Source: JAXLWB01 sp046328715
Lineage (GTDB): Bacteria > Chloroflexota > Anaerolineae > Caldilineales > Caldilineaceae
Direction: 5' to 3'
DNA: 64,000 nucleotides
Assembly (NCBI GenBank): GCA_046328715.1
Contig: JAXLWB010000012.1
Span: forward strand, 166,487 to 230,486
Part shown: piece by piece, positions 1-8,924 of the stretch
Position numbering within the stretch: the stretch's first letter is position 1
Layout of the letters: each line of letters starts with the position of its first letter
Translations under genes and position numbers: made by a program
Notes under the pieces: model-generated
Told to the model about the DNA's origin: nothing
Databases searched by the model: none
Seen by the model: the letters and a program-made list of their open reading frames with translations, nothing else

Positions 1-1544
1 TGAAACACATCGCAATTGGCACCAATCAGGCCACGAGTTGTCTCCCCACAGTTACGGCGCAGGTGAATGAGATCGCTGTACAAGGCATGAATCTGTTTAA
101 ATTGTTCCATGCGTGACCAGTCAAGCGGTTTGGTGTCGTCAAACCAATGATCTTCCAGGAACTCCTGTCCCTGGAAAATCATTGGGATGCCCGGTGCGCT
201 CAGCGCCATTGCTGCGCCCAGGGTGGAGCGTTTGCGTGAAAAGTAAGAGTCTGCCGCTCCCGGTGCAATTTCTTCAGGAATGCGTGCCTTGCCATTCGCC
301 ACCTCATCGTGTGATTCGGTGTAGACCACACGCGCAAAGGCTTTGTCTTCGTAGCGATGACAGAGTGCGTTACTCACAGCCTGCATATTGCGGTCACCAT
401 CGTTCATGGTGACGACGGCTTGGCGAATGGGATGAACAAATTCCGAGTCCCATTGGGCACCAAAGCCAGCACCGCCGGCCCCAATATCCTTTGTGATCCA
501 CTCGTTGGTGCGTAGGTCTTCGGCGATGGTGAGTGCGTTCGGATAAACTTTGTGAACTTCCTCGTTCACCCATTGCATCAGGCTCCAGCCGTCCGGCAAT
601 TCCTCGTCGGGATTGCCATCACCGTTGACATTGTGGATGTAGGCAGTGGCATCCCAACGCAGACCATCGACATGGTACTCATCGAACCACATCAATGCAT
701 TGTCTCGGAGGTAGCGTCGGACCTCGTCGCGACCGTAATCGGGACGGGTTGCCCCCCACGGCGTCTGTCCACGCCAGTCATTGTAGAAATAGATGCCGCC
801 ACCTTCGTTTTCATACCAACCATCAAAGCGCCACAGATCAAGATCGCTAGGTCCCAGGTGATTGTAGACCACATCGACAATGACACCGATGCCAAGTTCA
901 TGTGCAGTTTTGACAAAATTTCGGAAACCAATTGCGCCACCATAGTCGCTCTCCAGTGCAAATAGATGGGAAGGATTGTAACCCCACGATACGGCGCCAG
1001 GGAACTCACAGAACGGCATGACCTCTACGACGTTGATGCCAAGTTGTTGCAGGTAGGGCAGTTTTGCAATCGCCGATTCAAAATTGCCGGGACCTTCCTT
1101 TTTGTCATTGCTGAAGGTGCCGATGTGCATCTCATAGATCACGAGTTCATTCCAGGCCGGCAATTGAAAGTGTTCGTTGCCCCAGTCAAAGCCGGGGTCG
1201 ACGATAACACCGTTCCCTACCGAATTGGTCACCTCACGTGCATAAGGATCGATACGTGAGAACTTCTCTTCCCCCAGTTGAAGCGTAAAACGGTATTCAT
1301 CACCACTTTTTGCAACAGGTACGTCGGCTGACCAGTAGCCGTTCCCTTCACTGGCAAGTGGGCTTGCCATTTCCTGCCACTGGTTAAAGGTGCCAGCGAC
1401 AAACACATTGTTTGCATTGGGTGCCCACACTCGAAAAGTTGTACCGCCTTGATAAGGAATGGCACCCATGCCTGGTCGTTGCGAATGAGATAATTGCTTG
1501 TTCTGCTGAATAGCTGAGTCAAAGCGTAATTGCTTTGGCGACAT
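1..1544 (-). CDS. GH13 family enzyme, 1,4-alpha-glucan branching/amylase type (3'-truncated by window edge)
   Basis: Reads leftward off the window; 514 codons are visible. The N-terminal ~110 residues form a CBM48/E-set-like domain (FRVWAPNANNVFVAGTFNQW), followed by a GH13 barrel. Seen motifs: YEMHIGTF, region I DVVYNHLGP, region II DGLRWDAT with the expected nucleophile Asp298, region III LTIAEDLR with acid Glu342, region IV TESHDE with Asp413. These fit alpha-glucan cleavage or transfer (glycogen branching, or malto-oligosyl trehalose type). The MHIGTF motif and CBM48 favour the GlgB/TreZ side of the family; exact specificity cannot be settled from the visible part. Start chosen at the ATG of MSPKQLRFD because the domain begins soon after. 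No signal peptide, so cytoplasmic. Confidence 0.88.
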   Translation of the reverse strand, partial: MSPKQLRFDSAIQQNKQLSHSQRPGMGAIPYQGGTTFRVWAPNANNVFVAGTFNQWQEMASPLASEGNGYWSADVPVAKSGDEYRFTLQLGEEKFSRIDPYAREVTNSVGNGVIVDPGFDWGNEHFQLPAWNELVIYEMHIGTFSNDKKEGPGNFESAIAKLPYLQQLGINVVEVMPFCEFPGAVSWGYNPSHLFALESDYGGAIGFRNFVKTAHELGIGVIVDVVYNHLGPSDLDLWRFDGWYENEGGGIYFYNDWRGQTPWGATRPDYGRDEVRRYLRDNALMWFDEYHVDGLRWDATAYIHNVNGDGNPDEELPDGWSLMQWVNEEVHKVYPNALTIAEDLRTNEWITKDIGAGGAGFGAQWDSEFVHPIRQAVVTMNDGDRNMQAVSNALCHRYEDKAFARVVYTESHDEVANGKARIPEEIAPGAADSYFSRKRSTLGAAMALSAPGIPMIFQGQEFLEDHWFDDTKPLDWSRMEQFKQIHALYSDLIHLRRNCGETTRGLIGANCDVF

Positions 1545-1573
1545 ATAATACTTCCGTTCCTGATTTAAACTAA

Positions 1574-1649
1574 GCTCTGAATGTGAGCCAGAGTTCTCTG
1601 CGCTCCTTCTAGAGAGGTAAAACCCTGCCTCTCCTTGCAACCGCAGTTT
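1574..1649. repeat. 76-bp dispersed palindromic repeat, copy 1
   Basis: Begins GCTCTGAATG and ends GCAACCGCAGTTT. A second 76-bp copy with identical ends and a diverged middle lies at 41915-41990. Both contain internal self-complementary stretches. Probably a small non-autonomous repeat; inferred from two copies only. Confidence 0.5.
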
Positions 1650-1659
1650 GGTTTGTTTT

Positions 1660-1697
1660 AAAAAAAAGCTGAGACTTATCAATGATAGTCTCAGCTT
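1660..1697 (-). terminator. Rho-independent terminator of the GlsB gene
   Basis: On the minus strand a perfect 10-bp stem (AAGCTGAGAC / GTCTCAGCTT, arms 1688-1697 and 1666-1675) is followed by a run of eight T. It lies about 30 bp downstream of the GlsB stop codon. Confidence 0.85.
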
Positions 1698-1729
1698 ATA
1701 GCCGACTAAGATATTCCTACCTTTGTTCC

Positions 1730-2002
1730 CTACCGGACCGTTCCACGTCTAAAGAGGTTGACGATCCCTAACAGAATCACAGCGCCAAGCAGAGAAACAA
1801 TCAAAGCTGGAATACTGAAATTATTCTGGTTAATGGTTCCAACCCCGAACAACGGCGTCAGAACTAGCCCTGCTACGAAGGCCCCGACAATACCCACGAT
1901 GATGTTGAGAAGGGTTCCTTGACTGGCATCGGTGTTCATGATGAGGCTAGCTAACCAACCGAGAATACCACCCAGAATGATCCAAATTAGAAAGTTAATC
2001 AT
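1730..2002 (-). CDS. GlsB/YeaQ/YmgE family stress-response membrane protein
   Basis: A 90-residue integral membrane protein with about three hydrophobic segments. It starts MINFLIWIILGGILGWLAS and contains the glycine-rich GILGWLAS and NIIVGIVGAF pattern of the transglycosylase-associated (GlsB/YeaQ) family. Family members are small inner-membrane proteins induced by general stress; their biochemical role is not established. A good Shine-Dalgarno (AAAAGGAG) lies 7 nt before the ATG, and a clear terminator follows. The gene sits next to a CsbD gene, another general-stress protein, so shared stress regulation is likely; no common promoter motif was recognised. Confidence 0.9.
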   Translation of the reverse strand: MINFLIWIILGGILGWLASLIMNTDASQGTLLNIIVGIVGAFVAGLVLTPLFGVGTINQNNFSIPALIVSLLGAVILLGIVNLFRRGTVR

Positions 2003-2113
2003 TGTTATCGCTCCTTTTCTTGATTTGATGGTTGTGCATCTATTGAAAAGACCCGTAGGTCATTGTTTATGATTGAGCCTCGTCTTTTCTTCCTAGCCTA
2101 GAAGGGGCGGGCA

Positions 2114-2143
2114 TGAGATAGCTAGTGTAAGTTAGCTATCTCA
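2114..2143. repeat. Inverted repeat between the CsbD and GlsB genes
   Basis: Perfect 11-bp arms TGAGATAGCTA / TAGCTATCTCA with an 8-nt loop. No T-run follows on either strand, so it may be an RNA hairpin or protein site rather than a classical terminator. Confidence 0.5.
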
Positions 2144-2240
2144 CACCAGGAGGAAAAATTGAGGATATGAGAGGCATGGTTTGTTATCGAAACAGGAGGG
2201 TAGATACATTTTCAGCATCTACACACGCCTGAAATTCACC

Positions 2241-2561
2241 TTATCGATCCGTTCGGTCTTGATTGGAGTATTTATCGGCGACCTGGTCCATCTTATTGCT
2301 AATTCGGTTGGCAGTGTCTTGGACAAATTCAGTGGCCTTGTTCGTCATCGAATTAGCATTGTTCTTGCTGCGCTGCATAAAGGAATCCCACTCTTGTTGA
2401 GCTCGTTCCCGGGTGTAGCCATAGCGCTGCTGCAAAACACCCACTGCACGGTCGGCTGAGCCTTCCATCTGCATCAAGTCGTCATCAGTCAATTTGCCAA
2501 AAGCTTGCTTCACACTACCCTTGATCTGATTCCATGTGCCTTGCAATGTATCGCTATTCAT
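2241..2561 (-). CDS. CsbD family stress protein
   Basis: A 106-residue hydrophilic protein. Residues 1-55 are a typical CsbD domain: LQGTWNQIKGSVKQAFGKL, then TDDDL, and a YGYTRERAQQEWDSF motif. The remaining ~50 residues are Ser/Asn/Gln-rich. CsbD-like proteins are abundant small proteins induced by sigma-B or general stress in many bacteria, and their molecular function is unknown. Shine-Dalgarno AAGGAG precedes the ATG. A second, much longer CsbD-type protein is encoded at 20806-21717 with a nearly identical domain start, so the genome carries diverged paralogues. Confidence 0.9.
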   Translation of the reverse strand: MNSDTLQGTWNQIKGSVKQAFGKLTDDDLMQMEGSADRAVGVLQQRYGYTRERAQQEWDSFMQRSKNNANSMTNKATEFVQDTANRISNKMDQVADKYSNQDRTDR

Positions 2562-3217
2562 ATTGGTCTCCTTATTGATGACCCACGCACGCTTCAGCCA
2601 GAACGACTCAACTGCTACCGAGTACCTCGGCGAGATGCGTGGCTCCTTTATGGATTCTCAAGTAATACTTCTCTTCGGATAGCTCCATTTTGTTTTGTTT
2701 GGCGCTGTCTGGCATAAGAATAGACGAGAAGAGAATTTCCCGGTATCAGCCGTTTCCGAACGTTAATGTGAGAAATCGGCCCTCTTTTCATCAGAGGAAT
2801 AGAGACAAAAAGTAAGGGTTTGTCCTACAGGAAAATTTTTGCTATTGAGACATTACAGAAGATTCCTACAACATGTTAAGACTTTTGTTGATAGACTTAT
2901 GATTCCATCCAGCCTATCGTCTCCTTAATAGAGCTAATGAGAATAGTTTGGCAAGTGGCTGCGTTAATTCTGTAATGGCCATCTATGTAGGTTCTATCGT
3001 AGCTACCAAGCTACCCCACCCTACCCCTCCCCTGGTAAGGGAGGGAACCGTGAAGGGGTAAATAATGTTTGGTGTACGAAAGAACAAACATCATCCTTCC
3101 CGTGACAGTTCCCTCCCTCGTTTGGCTTCGACGTGAGCGACTCGACTGAGCTCGCCGAAGTCTCAGCCGAACGGGAGGGTTAGGGTGAGGTTGGTAGTTA
3201 CAGTTCCTGGAGGAGAT
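2562..3217. other. 656-bp intergenic region
   Basis: No convincing coding sequence. The first ~300 bp are presumably the promoter region of the leftward CsbD gene. The right third is filled by the large imperfect palindrome at 3003-3197. Confidence 0.6.
3003..3197. repeat. Large imperfect palindromic intergenic element
   Basis: The left end CTACCAAG...CACCCTACCCCTCCC is complementary to the right end GGGAGGGTTAGGGTGAGGTTGGTAG, and the inner arms GGGAGGGAAC / GTTCCCTCCC also pair. Total span is ~195 bp. It looks like a MITE or nested-hairpin element; it ends ~20 bp before the next gene's start codon. Confidence 0.6.
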
Positions 3218-3574
3218 ATGAGTGAGGTTTTCCGTAAATTTTCTCAACAAGCCGCAGTTTGGGTGGGTACACCTTGGTCTTTTACGTTAGCTGTGTTAAT
3301 TATTGGAGTATGGGCGCTTTCTGGGCCACTGTTTCACTTTTCTGATACCTGGCAACTCGTCATCAACACTGGGACTACTATCATTACCTTTTTAATGGTC
3401 TTCCTGATTCAGAATACGCAAAATCGAGATGCCCGGGCCCTTCATCTCAAGCTGGATGAGCTGCTACGGGTTTCACACGAAGCACGCAATCAACTGATCG
3501 ACTTAGAAGACAAATCGGATGAAGAGTTGGCTAAGGTAAGCGAAGGCTTCAAACAATATTGTAACAATGAGTGA
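3218..3574 (+). CDS. Low affinity iron permease family protein (small, two-helix type)
   Basis: A 118-residue protein with two membrane segments (about residues 17-38 and 47-66). The second holds LVINTGTTIITFLMVFLIQN, and a conserved QNTQNRD follows. This is the bacterial short form of the Fet4-like low affinity iron permease family (PF04120); transport activity is not demonstrated for such short members. Start chosen at the ATG after GGAGGAGAT (ideal Shine-Dalgarno); an upstream in-frame ATG at 3185 would lie inside the palindromic repeat. The 3' end overlaps the exonuclease gene by 8 bp, so the two are probably co-transcribed. Confidence 0.82.
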   Translation: MSEVFRKFSQQAAVWVGTPWSFTLAVLIIGVWALSGPLFHFSDTWQLVINTGTTIITFLMVFLIQNTQNRDARALHLKLDELLRVSHEARNQLIDLEDKSDEELAKVSEGFKQYCNNE

Positions 3575-4610
3575 GCATCAACTTTTGGAACTAACACCGA
3601 ACGGACTCTATTGTTCGGTCGGCGACTTTTATGTCGATCCCTGGCAGCCGGTCGAACGCGCCGTGATTACCCACGCCCACGCCGATCATGCACGCTGGGG
3701 CTGTAAACGTTACCTGCTGGCCCAACCTGGCCTCCAAGTAGCCCGGCTGCGGCTCGGCCCGGATGCGCATCTGGCCAGCCAACCCTATGGCGAGAGGCGC
3801 CAAATCAACGGCGTCTCTCTTTCCTTTCATCCTGCTGGGCATATTCTAGGCTCCGCACAAGTCCGGCTAGAGTACGAAGGGCAAGTGTGGGTCGTCTCGG
3901 GTGACTACAAGACTGAAGTCGATACCACCTGTGCGCCCTTTGAGGTAATTCCCTGCCACACCTTTATTAGTGAGGCGACCTTTGGCTTACCCATCTACCG
4001 CTGGCCGCCACAAGCCAAGGTCTTTGCTGAGATTAATCAGTGGTGGCGCAACAACGCAGCTGAAGGTCGCGCTTCCGTGCTCTTCTGTTATGCGCTAGGT
4101 AAATCGCAGCGAGTAATGGCAGGTATCGACGCCTCGATTGGCCCGATCTTTACCCACGGCGCGGTCGAGCAACTCAACCAGGCCTATCGAGCCAGCGGCA
4201 TCACTCTGCCGCCTTCGACCTATGCCATGAGCGCCGCCCGCAAAGATTTTGCAGGGGCGCTGATCCTTGCGCCGACCTCGGTGCGTGGCACTAGTTGGCT
4301 CAACCGCTTTGGTGACTATTCTTCGGGCTATGTCTCGGGTTGGATGCGCATCCGTGGCGCACGCCGCCAGCGTGCCGTGGATCGAGGATTTGTCCTCTCC
4401 GACCACGTTGATTGGGATTCGCTCTTACACACTATCGATGCTACAGGTGCTGAACGGATCGGGGTCACACACGGCTATATACCGGTGGTGGTGCGTTACC
4501 TACGCGAAAAGGGCATGGATGCCTTTGTCGTCGAAACACGCTTCAGCGGCGACAGCGATGACAGCGCCGAGGCCGAGCCAGAGGTCGAAGCAGAGAAACA
4601 AGCAGAGTGA
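3567..4610 (+). CDS. Ligase-associated DNA exonuclease (metallo-beta-lactamase fold)
   Basis: A 347-residue protein of the MBL/beta-CASP nuclease type found beside ATP-dependent ligases (TIGR04122-like). It has the metal-binding motif HAHADH at residues 36-41, HPAGHILGSAQV (~residue 90), SGDYK with the metal Asp (~residue 112) and a late LSDHVDW motif. The family is predicted to process DNA ends for repair. It is the first gene of the run exonuclease-ligase-helicase-PdeM. The last ~20 residues are acidic low complexity (EAEPEVEAEKQAE). Confidence 0.92.
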   Translation: MSEHQLLELTPNGLYCSVGDFYVDPWQPVERAVITHAHADHARWGCKRYLLAQPGLQVARLRLGPDAHLASQPYGERRQINGVSLSFHPAGHILGSAQVRLEYEGQVWVVSGDYKTEVDTTCAPFEVIPCHTFISEATFGLPIYRWPPQAKVFAEINQWWRNNAAEGRASVLFCYALGKSQRVMAGIDASIGPIFTHGAVEQLNQAYRASGITLPPSTYAMSAARKDFAGALILAPTSVRGTSWLNRFGDYSSGYVSGWMRIRGARRQRAVDRGFVLSDHVDWDSLLHTIDATGAERIGVTHGYIPVVVRYLREKGMDAFVVETRFSGDSDDSAEAEPEVEAEKQAE

Positions 4611-4615
4611 GGATC

Positions 4616-4712
4616 GGTGCGTGGATAACACGGGAATAACCAGGATAACGGCAGACTAAAACTGATAAAAATAATCCGCAAAAATCCATGTTACCCGTGT
4701 CATCCGCGTACC
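4616..4712. repeat. Imperfect inverted repeat between exonuclease and ligase genes
   Basis: GGTGCGTGGATAACACGGG at the left pairs with CCCGTGTCATCCGCGTACC at the right. It fills most of the gap between two genes otherwise expected to form one operon, so it may form an RNA hairpin in the transcript. Confidence 0.55.
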
Positions 4713-4740
4713 AATCCCATCTTTTCAGAACAAAAACTCA

Positions 4741-6363
4741 ATGCGCGAATTTGCTAATCTTTACACCGCTCTGGACGAAACGAACAAGACCAACGAAAAG
4801 CTGGCGCTGCTCAGAAATTACTTTGAGCATGCACCGTTACAGGATGCCGTTTGGGTCTTCTACTTCCTGATTGGTCGTCGTCCACGGCGGGTGATCAACG
4901 GCCGCAAACTGGCCGAATGGGCGGCGGCTGAAGCAGAGGTGCCTGACTGGCTCTTCGGCGAATCCTACGATGCCGTAGGCGACATCGCCGAGACGATCAC
5001 CCTATTGCTGCCCGAGACCGAAGCGGAAAGCGACCTGCCGCTGCATCAATGGATCGAGGAGCGGCTGTTGCCCTTGCAGACGATGAGTGAAGCGGAGCAA
5101 CAGGCAACGGTATTACAAGCCTGGCGTGAATCAAGCCGTGCCCAACGCTTCATCTGGAACAAGCTAATCACTGGCGAGTTCCGGGTGGGTATCTCACAGA
5201 AGCTTGTACTCCGTGCCATTGCCGATGTCAGCGGCATCCCGGTCGAGGTGATTGCCCATCGCCAAATGGGACAGTGGGAGCCAACTGCTGATTTTTACCG
5301 TCAGTTGGTCCACGCCGAAACCAAAGATGCCGACCGCAGCCGGCCCTATCCCTTCTTCCTAGCCTATCCGCTGGAAGGCGATCCGGCAGAGGCGCTGGGC
5401 GATTTGCACGATTGGCAGGTGGAGTGGAAATGGGACGGTATCCGTGCGCAGTTGATTCGGCGCGGCGGAGAAAGCTTTCTATGGTCGCGGGGCGAAGAGC
5501 TGGTCACCGACCGCTACCCGGAAGTCGTCTTTGCCGCCGAAAACCTGCCCGACGGCACGGTACTCGATGGTGAACTTCTGCCCTGGAACAACGAAGGCGT
5601 GATGCCTTTTACCGAGTTACAGAAACGGATTGGGCGCAAAACCTTGGGCCGCAAATTGCTGAGCGACGTGCCTGTGATCCTACTCTGCTACGATCTGCTC
5701 GAATTCAACGGCGAAGATTGGCGTGAACGCCCGCTGCATGAAAGACGTGCCCAACTGGAAAGCATCGTGCAAACGCTCCAACACCCTTCGCTTCAGCTAT
5801 CCGCCCTTGTCCAAGCCGATTCCTGGCCAAGCTTGCACCAACTGCGTGAGGAGAGTCGCCAGCGCAAGGTAGAAGGGTTTATGCTCAAACGCAAAAGCTC
5901 CCCCTACCGTGTCGGTCGCCAGCGCGGTGACTGGTGGAAGTGGAAAATCGACCCCTACACGATTGACGCTGTACTGATCTATGCACAACGTGGCTCGGGC
6001 AAGCGAGCCAGCCTCTACACCGACTACACCTTTGGCGTGTGGGACGAGCAGCAGACCTTGGTGCCCTTTGCCAAAGCCTACTCCGGCCTCACTGACGACG
6101 AGATCCGCCAGGTAGATCGTTTTATCCGCGCCAACACGCGCGAGAAATTTGGACCAGTGCGCACCGTTACGCCAGAATTAGTCTTTGAACTCGGCTTTGA
6201 AGCGATTCAGAAATCGAATCGTCACAAATCCGGCATCGCCGTGCGCTTCCCGCGCATCCTGCGCTGGCGGCACGACAAGAAGATCGAGGAAGCCGACACC
6301 TTGGCGACCATCCGAGCGATGGTAGAGGAAGACAAGGTGACAGGGTTAGCCGATAACTCGTAA
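4741..6363 (+). CDS. ATP-dependent DNA ligase (ligase-associated repair cluster)
   Basis: A 540-residue ligase of the type found with a nuclease, DEXH helicase and phosphoesterase (TIGR04120-like). N-terminal DNA-binding region ~1-200; adenylation domain from ~205 with motif I WKWDGIR, whose Lys230 is the expected AMP-accepting residue; LDGEL (motif III region), EGFMLKR (motif IV) and WWKWK (motif V); C-terminal OB domain from ~415. It seals nicks using ATP; family context suggests a repair rather than replicative role. No strong Shine-Dalgarno is visible at the chosen ATG. The gene is followed after 12 bp by the helicase gene. Confidence 0.93.
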   Translation: MREFANLYTALDETNKTNEKLALLRNYFEHAPLQDAVWVFYFLIGRRPRRVINGRKLAEWAAAEAEVPDWLFGESYDAVGDIAETITLLLPETEAESDLPLHQWIEERLLPLQTMSEAEQQATVLQAWRESSRAQRFIWNKLITGEFRVGISQKLVLRAIADVSGIPVEVIAHRQMGQWEPTADFYRQLVHAETKDADRSRPYPFFLAYPLEGDPAEALGDLHDWQVEWKWDGIRAQLIRRGGESFLWSRGEELVTDRYPEVVFAAENLPDGTVLDGELLPWNNEGVMPFTELQKRIGRKTLGRKLLSDVPVILLCYDLLEFNGEDWRERPLHERRAQLESIVQTLQHPSLQLSALVQADSWPSLHQLREESRQRKVEGFMLKRKSSPYRVGRQRGDWWKWKIDPYTIDAVLIYAQRGSGKRASLYTDYTFGVWDEQQTLVPFAKAYSGLTDDEIRQVDRFIRANTREKFGPVRTVTPELVFELGFEAIQKSNRHKSGIAVRFPRILRWRHDKKIEEADTLATIRAMVEEDKVTGLADNS

Positions 6364-6375
6364 TTTGTAATTCGC

Positions 6376-8892
6376 ATGAATTCTCTTTTGGCACAATGGT
6401 TTGAGAGGCAGGGCTGGTCGCCTTTTCCTTTTCAACGCGAGGTTTGGCAGGCCTATCTGGATGGCGAGAGCGGCTTGATCCACTCGCCGACCGGCACTGG
6501 CAAAACCTACGCAGCCTGGTTGGCACCGCTCAATGCCTGGCTCAACCACCACCCGCCTCCCTATACGGTGCAGAAACGCAACCAGTCAGCGCCGCTCCAT
6601 GTCTTATGGATCACGCCACTGCGTGCCCTGGCTGCTGACACCGCCGCAGCGCTCAGCAAACCGGTCGATGAGCTAGGCTTGCCCTGGACGATTGAAACAC
6701 GGACTGGCGATAGTTCTAGCAGCGTGCGCAACCGCCAACGCGAGCGGCTACCGACGGCGCTCATTACCACGCCAGAGAGCCTTTCCCTCCTACTCACGCG
6801 CACCAACGCGGCAGAGCTTTTCCAATCGCTGCAAGCGGTGATTGTCGATGAATGGCATGAGTTGATGGCGACCAAACGGGGCGTGCAGAGCGAATTAGGG
6901 CTGGCGCGACTGCGACGCTGGTGTCCCGAGCTACGCATCTGGGGACTCTCCGCCACGATGGGCAACCTGGAAAGTGCGCTGCGCACGCTGCTGGGCAATG
7001 CCGACTTTGCCAGCGGTGAGATTCCTCAGGGACGCTTGGTGCGTGGTGCGATGAGTAAACCAATCGAGTTTACCTCGTTGATTCCTGCCCAGATCGAGCG
7101 TTTCCCCTGGGCAGGCCATTTGGGATTAAAACTCTTGCCCGCCGTGTTAGCAGAGGTAGAAGCCAACCGCAGCACCCTTATCTTCACTAATACTCGCAGC
7201 CAAACCGAACGCTGGTATCAGGAAATTCTGGAGGCACGGCCAGAGTGGGCGGGTGATATTGCGCTGCATCACAGCTCGCTCGATGCTGCCAAGCGCGGTT
7301 GGGTAGAGGATGAATTGCGCCGTGGGCGGTTACGCTGCGTGGTCTGCACCTCTAGCCTCGACCTGGGTGTCGATTTTCCCGCTGTGGATTGTGTCTTACA
7401 GGTCGGCAGCCCCAAAGGGGTTGCCCGGCTGATGCAGCGGGCTGGGCGCAGCGGTCACCAACCGACTGGCAGCAGCAAAGTGATCTGTATACCTACCCAT
7501 GCGCTGGAGTTGCTCGAAGTCTCCGCCGCGCGCAAGGCGATGGTTGCTGGGAGAATCGAAGATCGTCTGGCCGTCGAAAAGCCGCTGGATGTGCTAGTGC
7601 AACATTTGGTGACCATCGGCATCGGTGGCGGTTTTGCATCGGAAGAGCTTTATCGCGAGGTACGCACTGCTCATGCCTATCGCAATTTAGCAGCGAATGA
7701 GTGGCAGTGGGCGCTCAACTTTGTCACCTCGGGCGGTAATGCGCTGCAAAACTACGATCTCTATCGGCGCGTCCAGCCCGAAGATGGTCAGTATAAAGTG
7801 CAGGACACAAAGATTGCGCAGACCCATCGTATGTCGATCGGCACCATCGTCAGCGATGTTTCATTGCCTGTGCAGTTCTTACGGGGCAGTTCGGTGGGAC
7901 AGATTGAGGAATCCTTTGCGGCGCGGCTCAAACCCGGGGATCGCTTCACCTTGGCGGGGCAGGTGTTGGAGTTTGTCTACCTGCGCGAGATGCGAGTCTG
8001 GGTGCGTAAGGCGCACAGCAAACAGGGTATTATTCCCCGCTGGCAAGGAGGCAACTTGCCCATCTCCGACGAACTATCCAGTGCCCTGCGCCTCCAACTC
8101 GATGAAGTACACGACCAGCACTTCTCGGATCTGGAGATGCAAGCGTTAATTCCACTCTTTGCGGTCCAGTCGCGCTGGTCGGCAGTGCCAAAACAGGATG
8201 AGTTGCTGGTAGAACGTACCAAGTCTCGCGAAGGCCATCATCTCTTCTTTTACCCATTTGAAGGGCGGCTGGTCAATGAAGGGCTGGCGGCGCTGGTTGC
8301 CTATCGGCTGAGCCAACGTCAGTCGATCACCTTTACCCTTGCCGCCAACGATTACGGCTTCGAGTTGCTCGCCGCCGATCCGGTGGAACTTGAGGAAAGC
8401 CAGGTTCATGCGCTCTTTGCCACGGACAACTTGCTCGACGATATCCTGCACAGCCTCAATGCGGCTGAGATGGCCAAGCGTCAATTCCGTGAGATCGCTC
8501 GCATTGCAGGTTTGGTAATCCAGCGCTTCCCGGGCGGACAAAACACCACCCGTCAGTTGCAAGCTTCGAGCGGCCTGATTTACGATGTGTTGCAGCAATA
8601 TGATATGCAGAATCTGCTCTTGGCCCAGGCTGAGCGCGAGGTCTTGCAGCGCCAGTTGGAGGTAACTCGGCTGCATCGGGCCTTGCAGCGCATCGCTGAA
8701 AGTCGAATTCTCTTCACTTGCCCGCGCCACCCAACGCCGTTGGCCTTTCCATTGCTGGTAGAGCGGATGCGCCAAACGGTCACATCAGAGACATTGGAGG
8801 ATCGCATCCGTAAGATGCAGGTGAAGTATGAGACATGGGCAAGTAAGGATGAAAATAAGACAGGAAGACAGGAAGACAAAAAGACAACGTAA
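6376..8892 (+). CDS. Ligase-associated DEXH-box helicase (Lhr-like)
   Basis: An 838-residue superfamily 2 helicase (TIGR04121-like). Walker A SPTGTGKT with Lys43, motif II DEWH at 158-161, motif III LSATMG, motif VI QRAGRSGHQ, then the Lhr-type winged-helix and C-terminal DUF4910-like extension. Lhr helicases translocate 3' to 5' on DNA and unwind DNA or RNA-DNA duplexes; here the genetic setting points to end processing with the neighbouring nuclease and ligase. The extreme C-terminus (TGRQEDKKTT) is encoded by a tandem AGACAGGA-like repeat at 8857-8888, also found inside mfd and between genes, so the tail is probably not conserved. Confidence 0.92.
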   Translation: MNSLLAQWFERQGWSPFPFQREVWQAYLDGESGLIHSPTGTGKTYAAWLAPLNAWLNHHPPPYTVQKRNQSAPLHVLWITPLRALAADTAAALSKPVDELGLPWTIETRTGDSSSSVRNRQRERLPTALITTPESLSLLLTRTNAAELFQSLQAVIVDEWHELMATKRGVQSELGLARLRRWCPELRIWGLSATMGNLESALRTLLGNADFASGEIPQGRLVRGAMSKPIEFTSLIPAQIERFPWAGHLGLKLLPAVLAEVEANRSTLIFTNTRSQTERWYQEILEARPEWAGDIALHHSSLDAAKRGWVEDELRRGRLRCVVCTSSLDLGVDFPAVDCVLQVGSPKGVARLMQRAGRSGHQPTGSSKVICIPTHALELLEVSAARKAMVAGRIEDRLAVEKPLDVLVQHLVTIGIGGGFASEELYREVRTAHAYRNLAANEWQWALNFVTSGGNALQNYDLYRRVQPEDGQYKVQDTKIAQTHRMSIGTIVSDVSLPVQFLRGSSVGQIEESFAARLKPGDRFTLAGQVLEFVYLREMRVWVRKAHSKQGIIPRWQGGNLPISDELSSALRLQLDEVHDQHFSDLEMQALIPLFAVQSRWSAVPKQDELLVERTKSREGHHLFFYPFEGRLVNEGLAALVAYRLSQRQSITFTLAANDYGFELLAADPVELEESQVHALFATDNLLDDILHSLNAAEMAKRQFREIARIAGLVIQRFPGGQNTTRQLQASSGLIYDVLQQYDMQNLLLAQAEREVLQRQLEVTRLHRALQRIAESRILFTCPRHPTPLAFPLLVERMRQTVTSETLEDRIRKMQVKYETWASKDENKTGRQEDKKTT

Positions 8893-8924
8893 TCTTCTCA
8901 ACTTGCCATTCGCAATTCAAAACC

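Noticed and set aside
552..1259. Long rightward and leftward open frames within the GH13 gene
   Set aside because: They are other-frame shadows; the GH13 reading frame has all catalytic motifs and runs off the window.
8146..8775. 209-codon frame antisense to the helicase gene
   Set aside because: Antisense to conserved helicase sequence, no ribosome site or domain.
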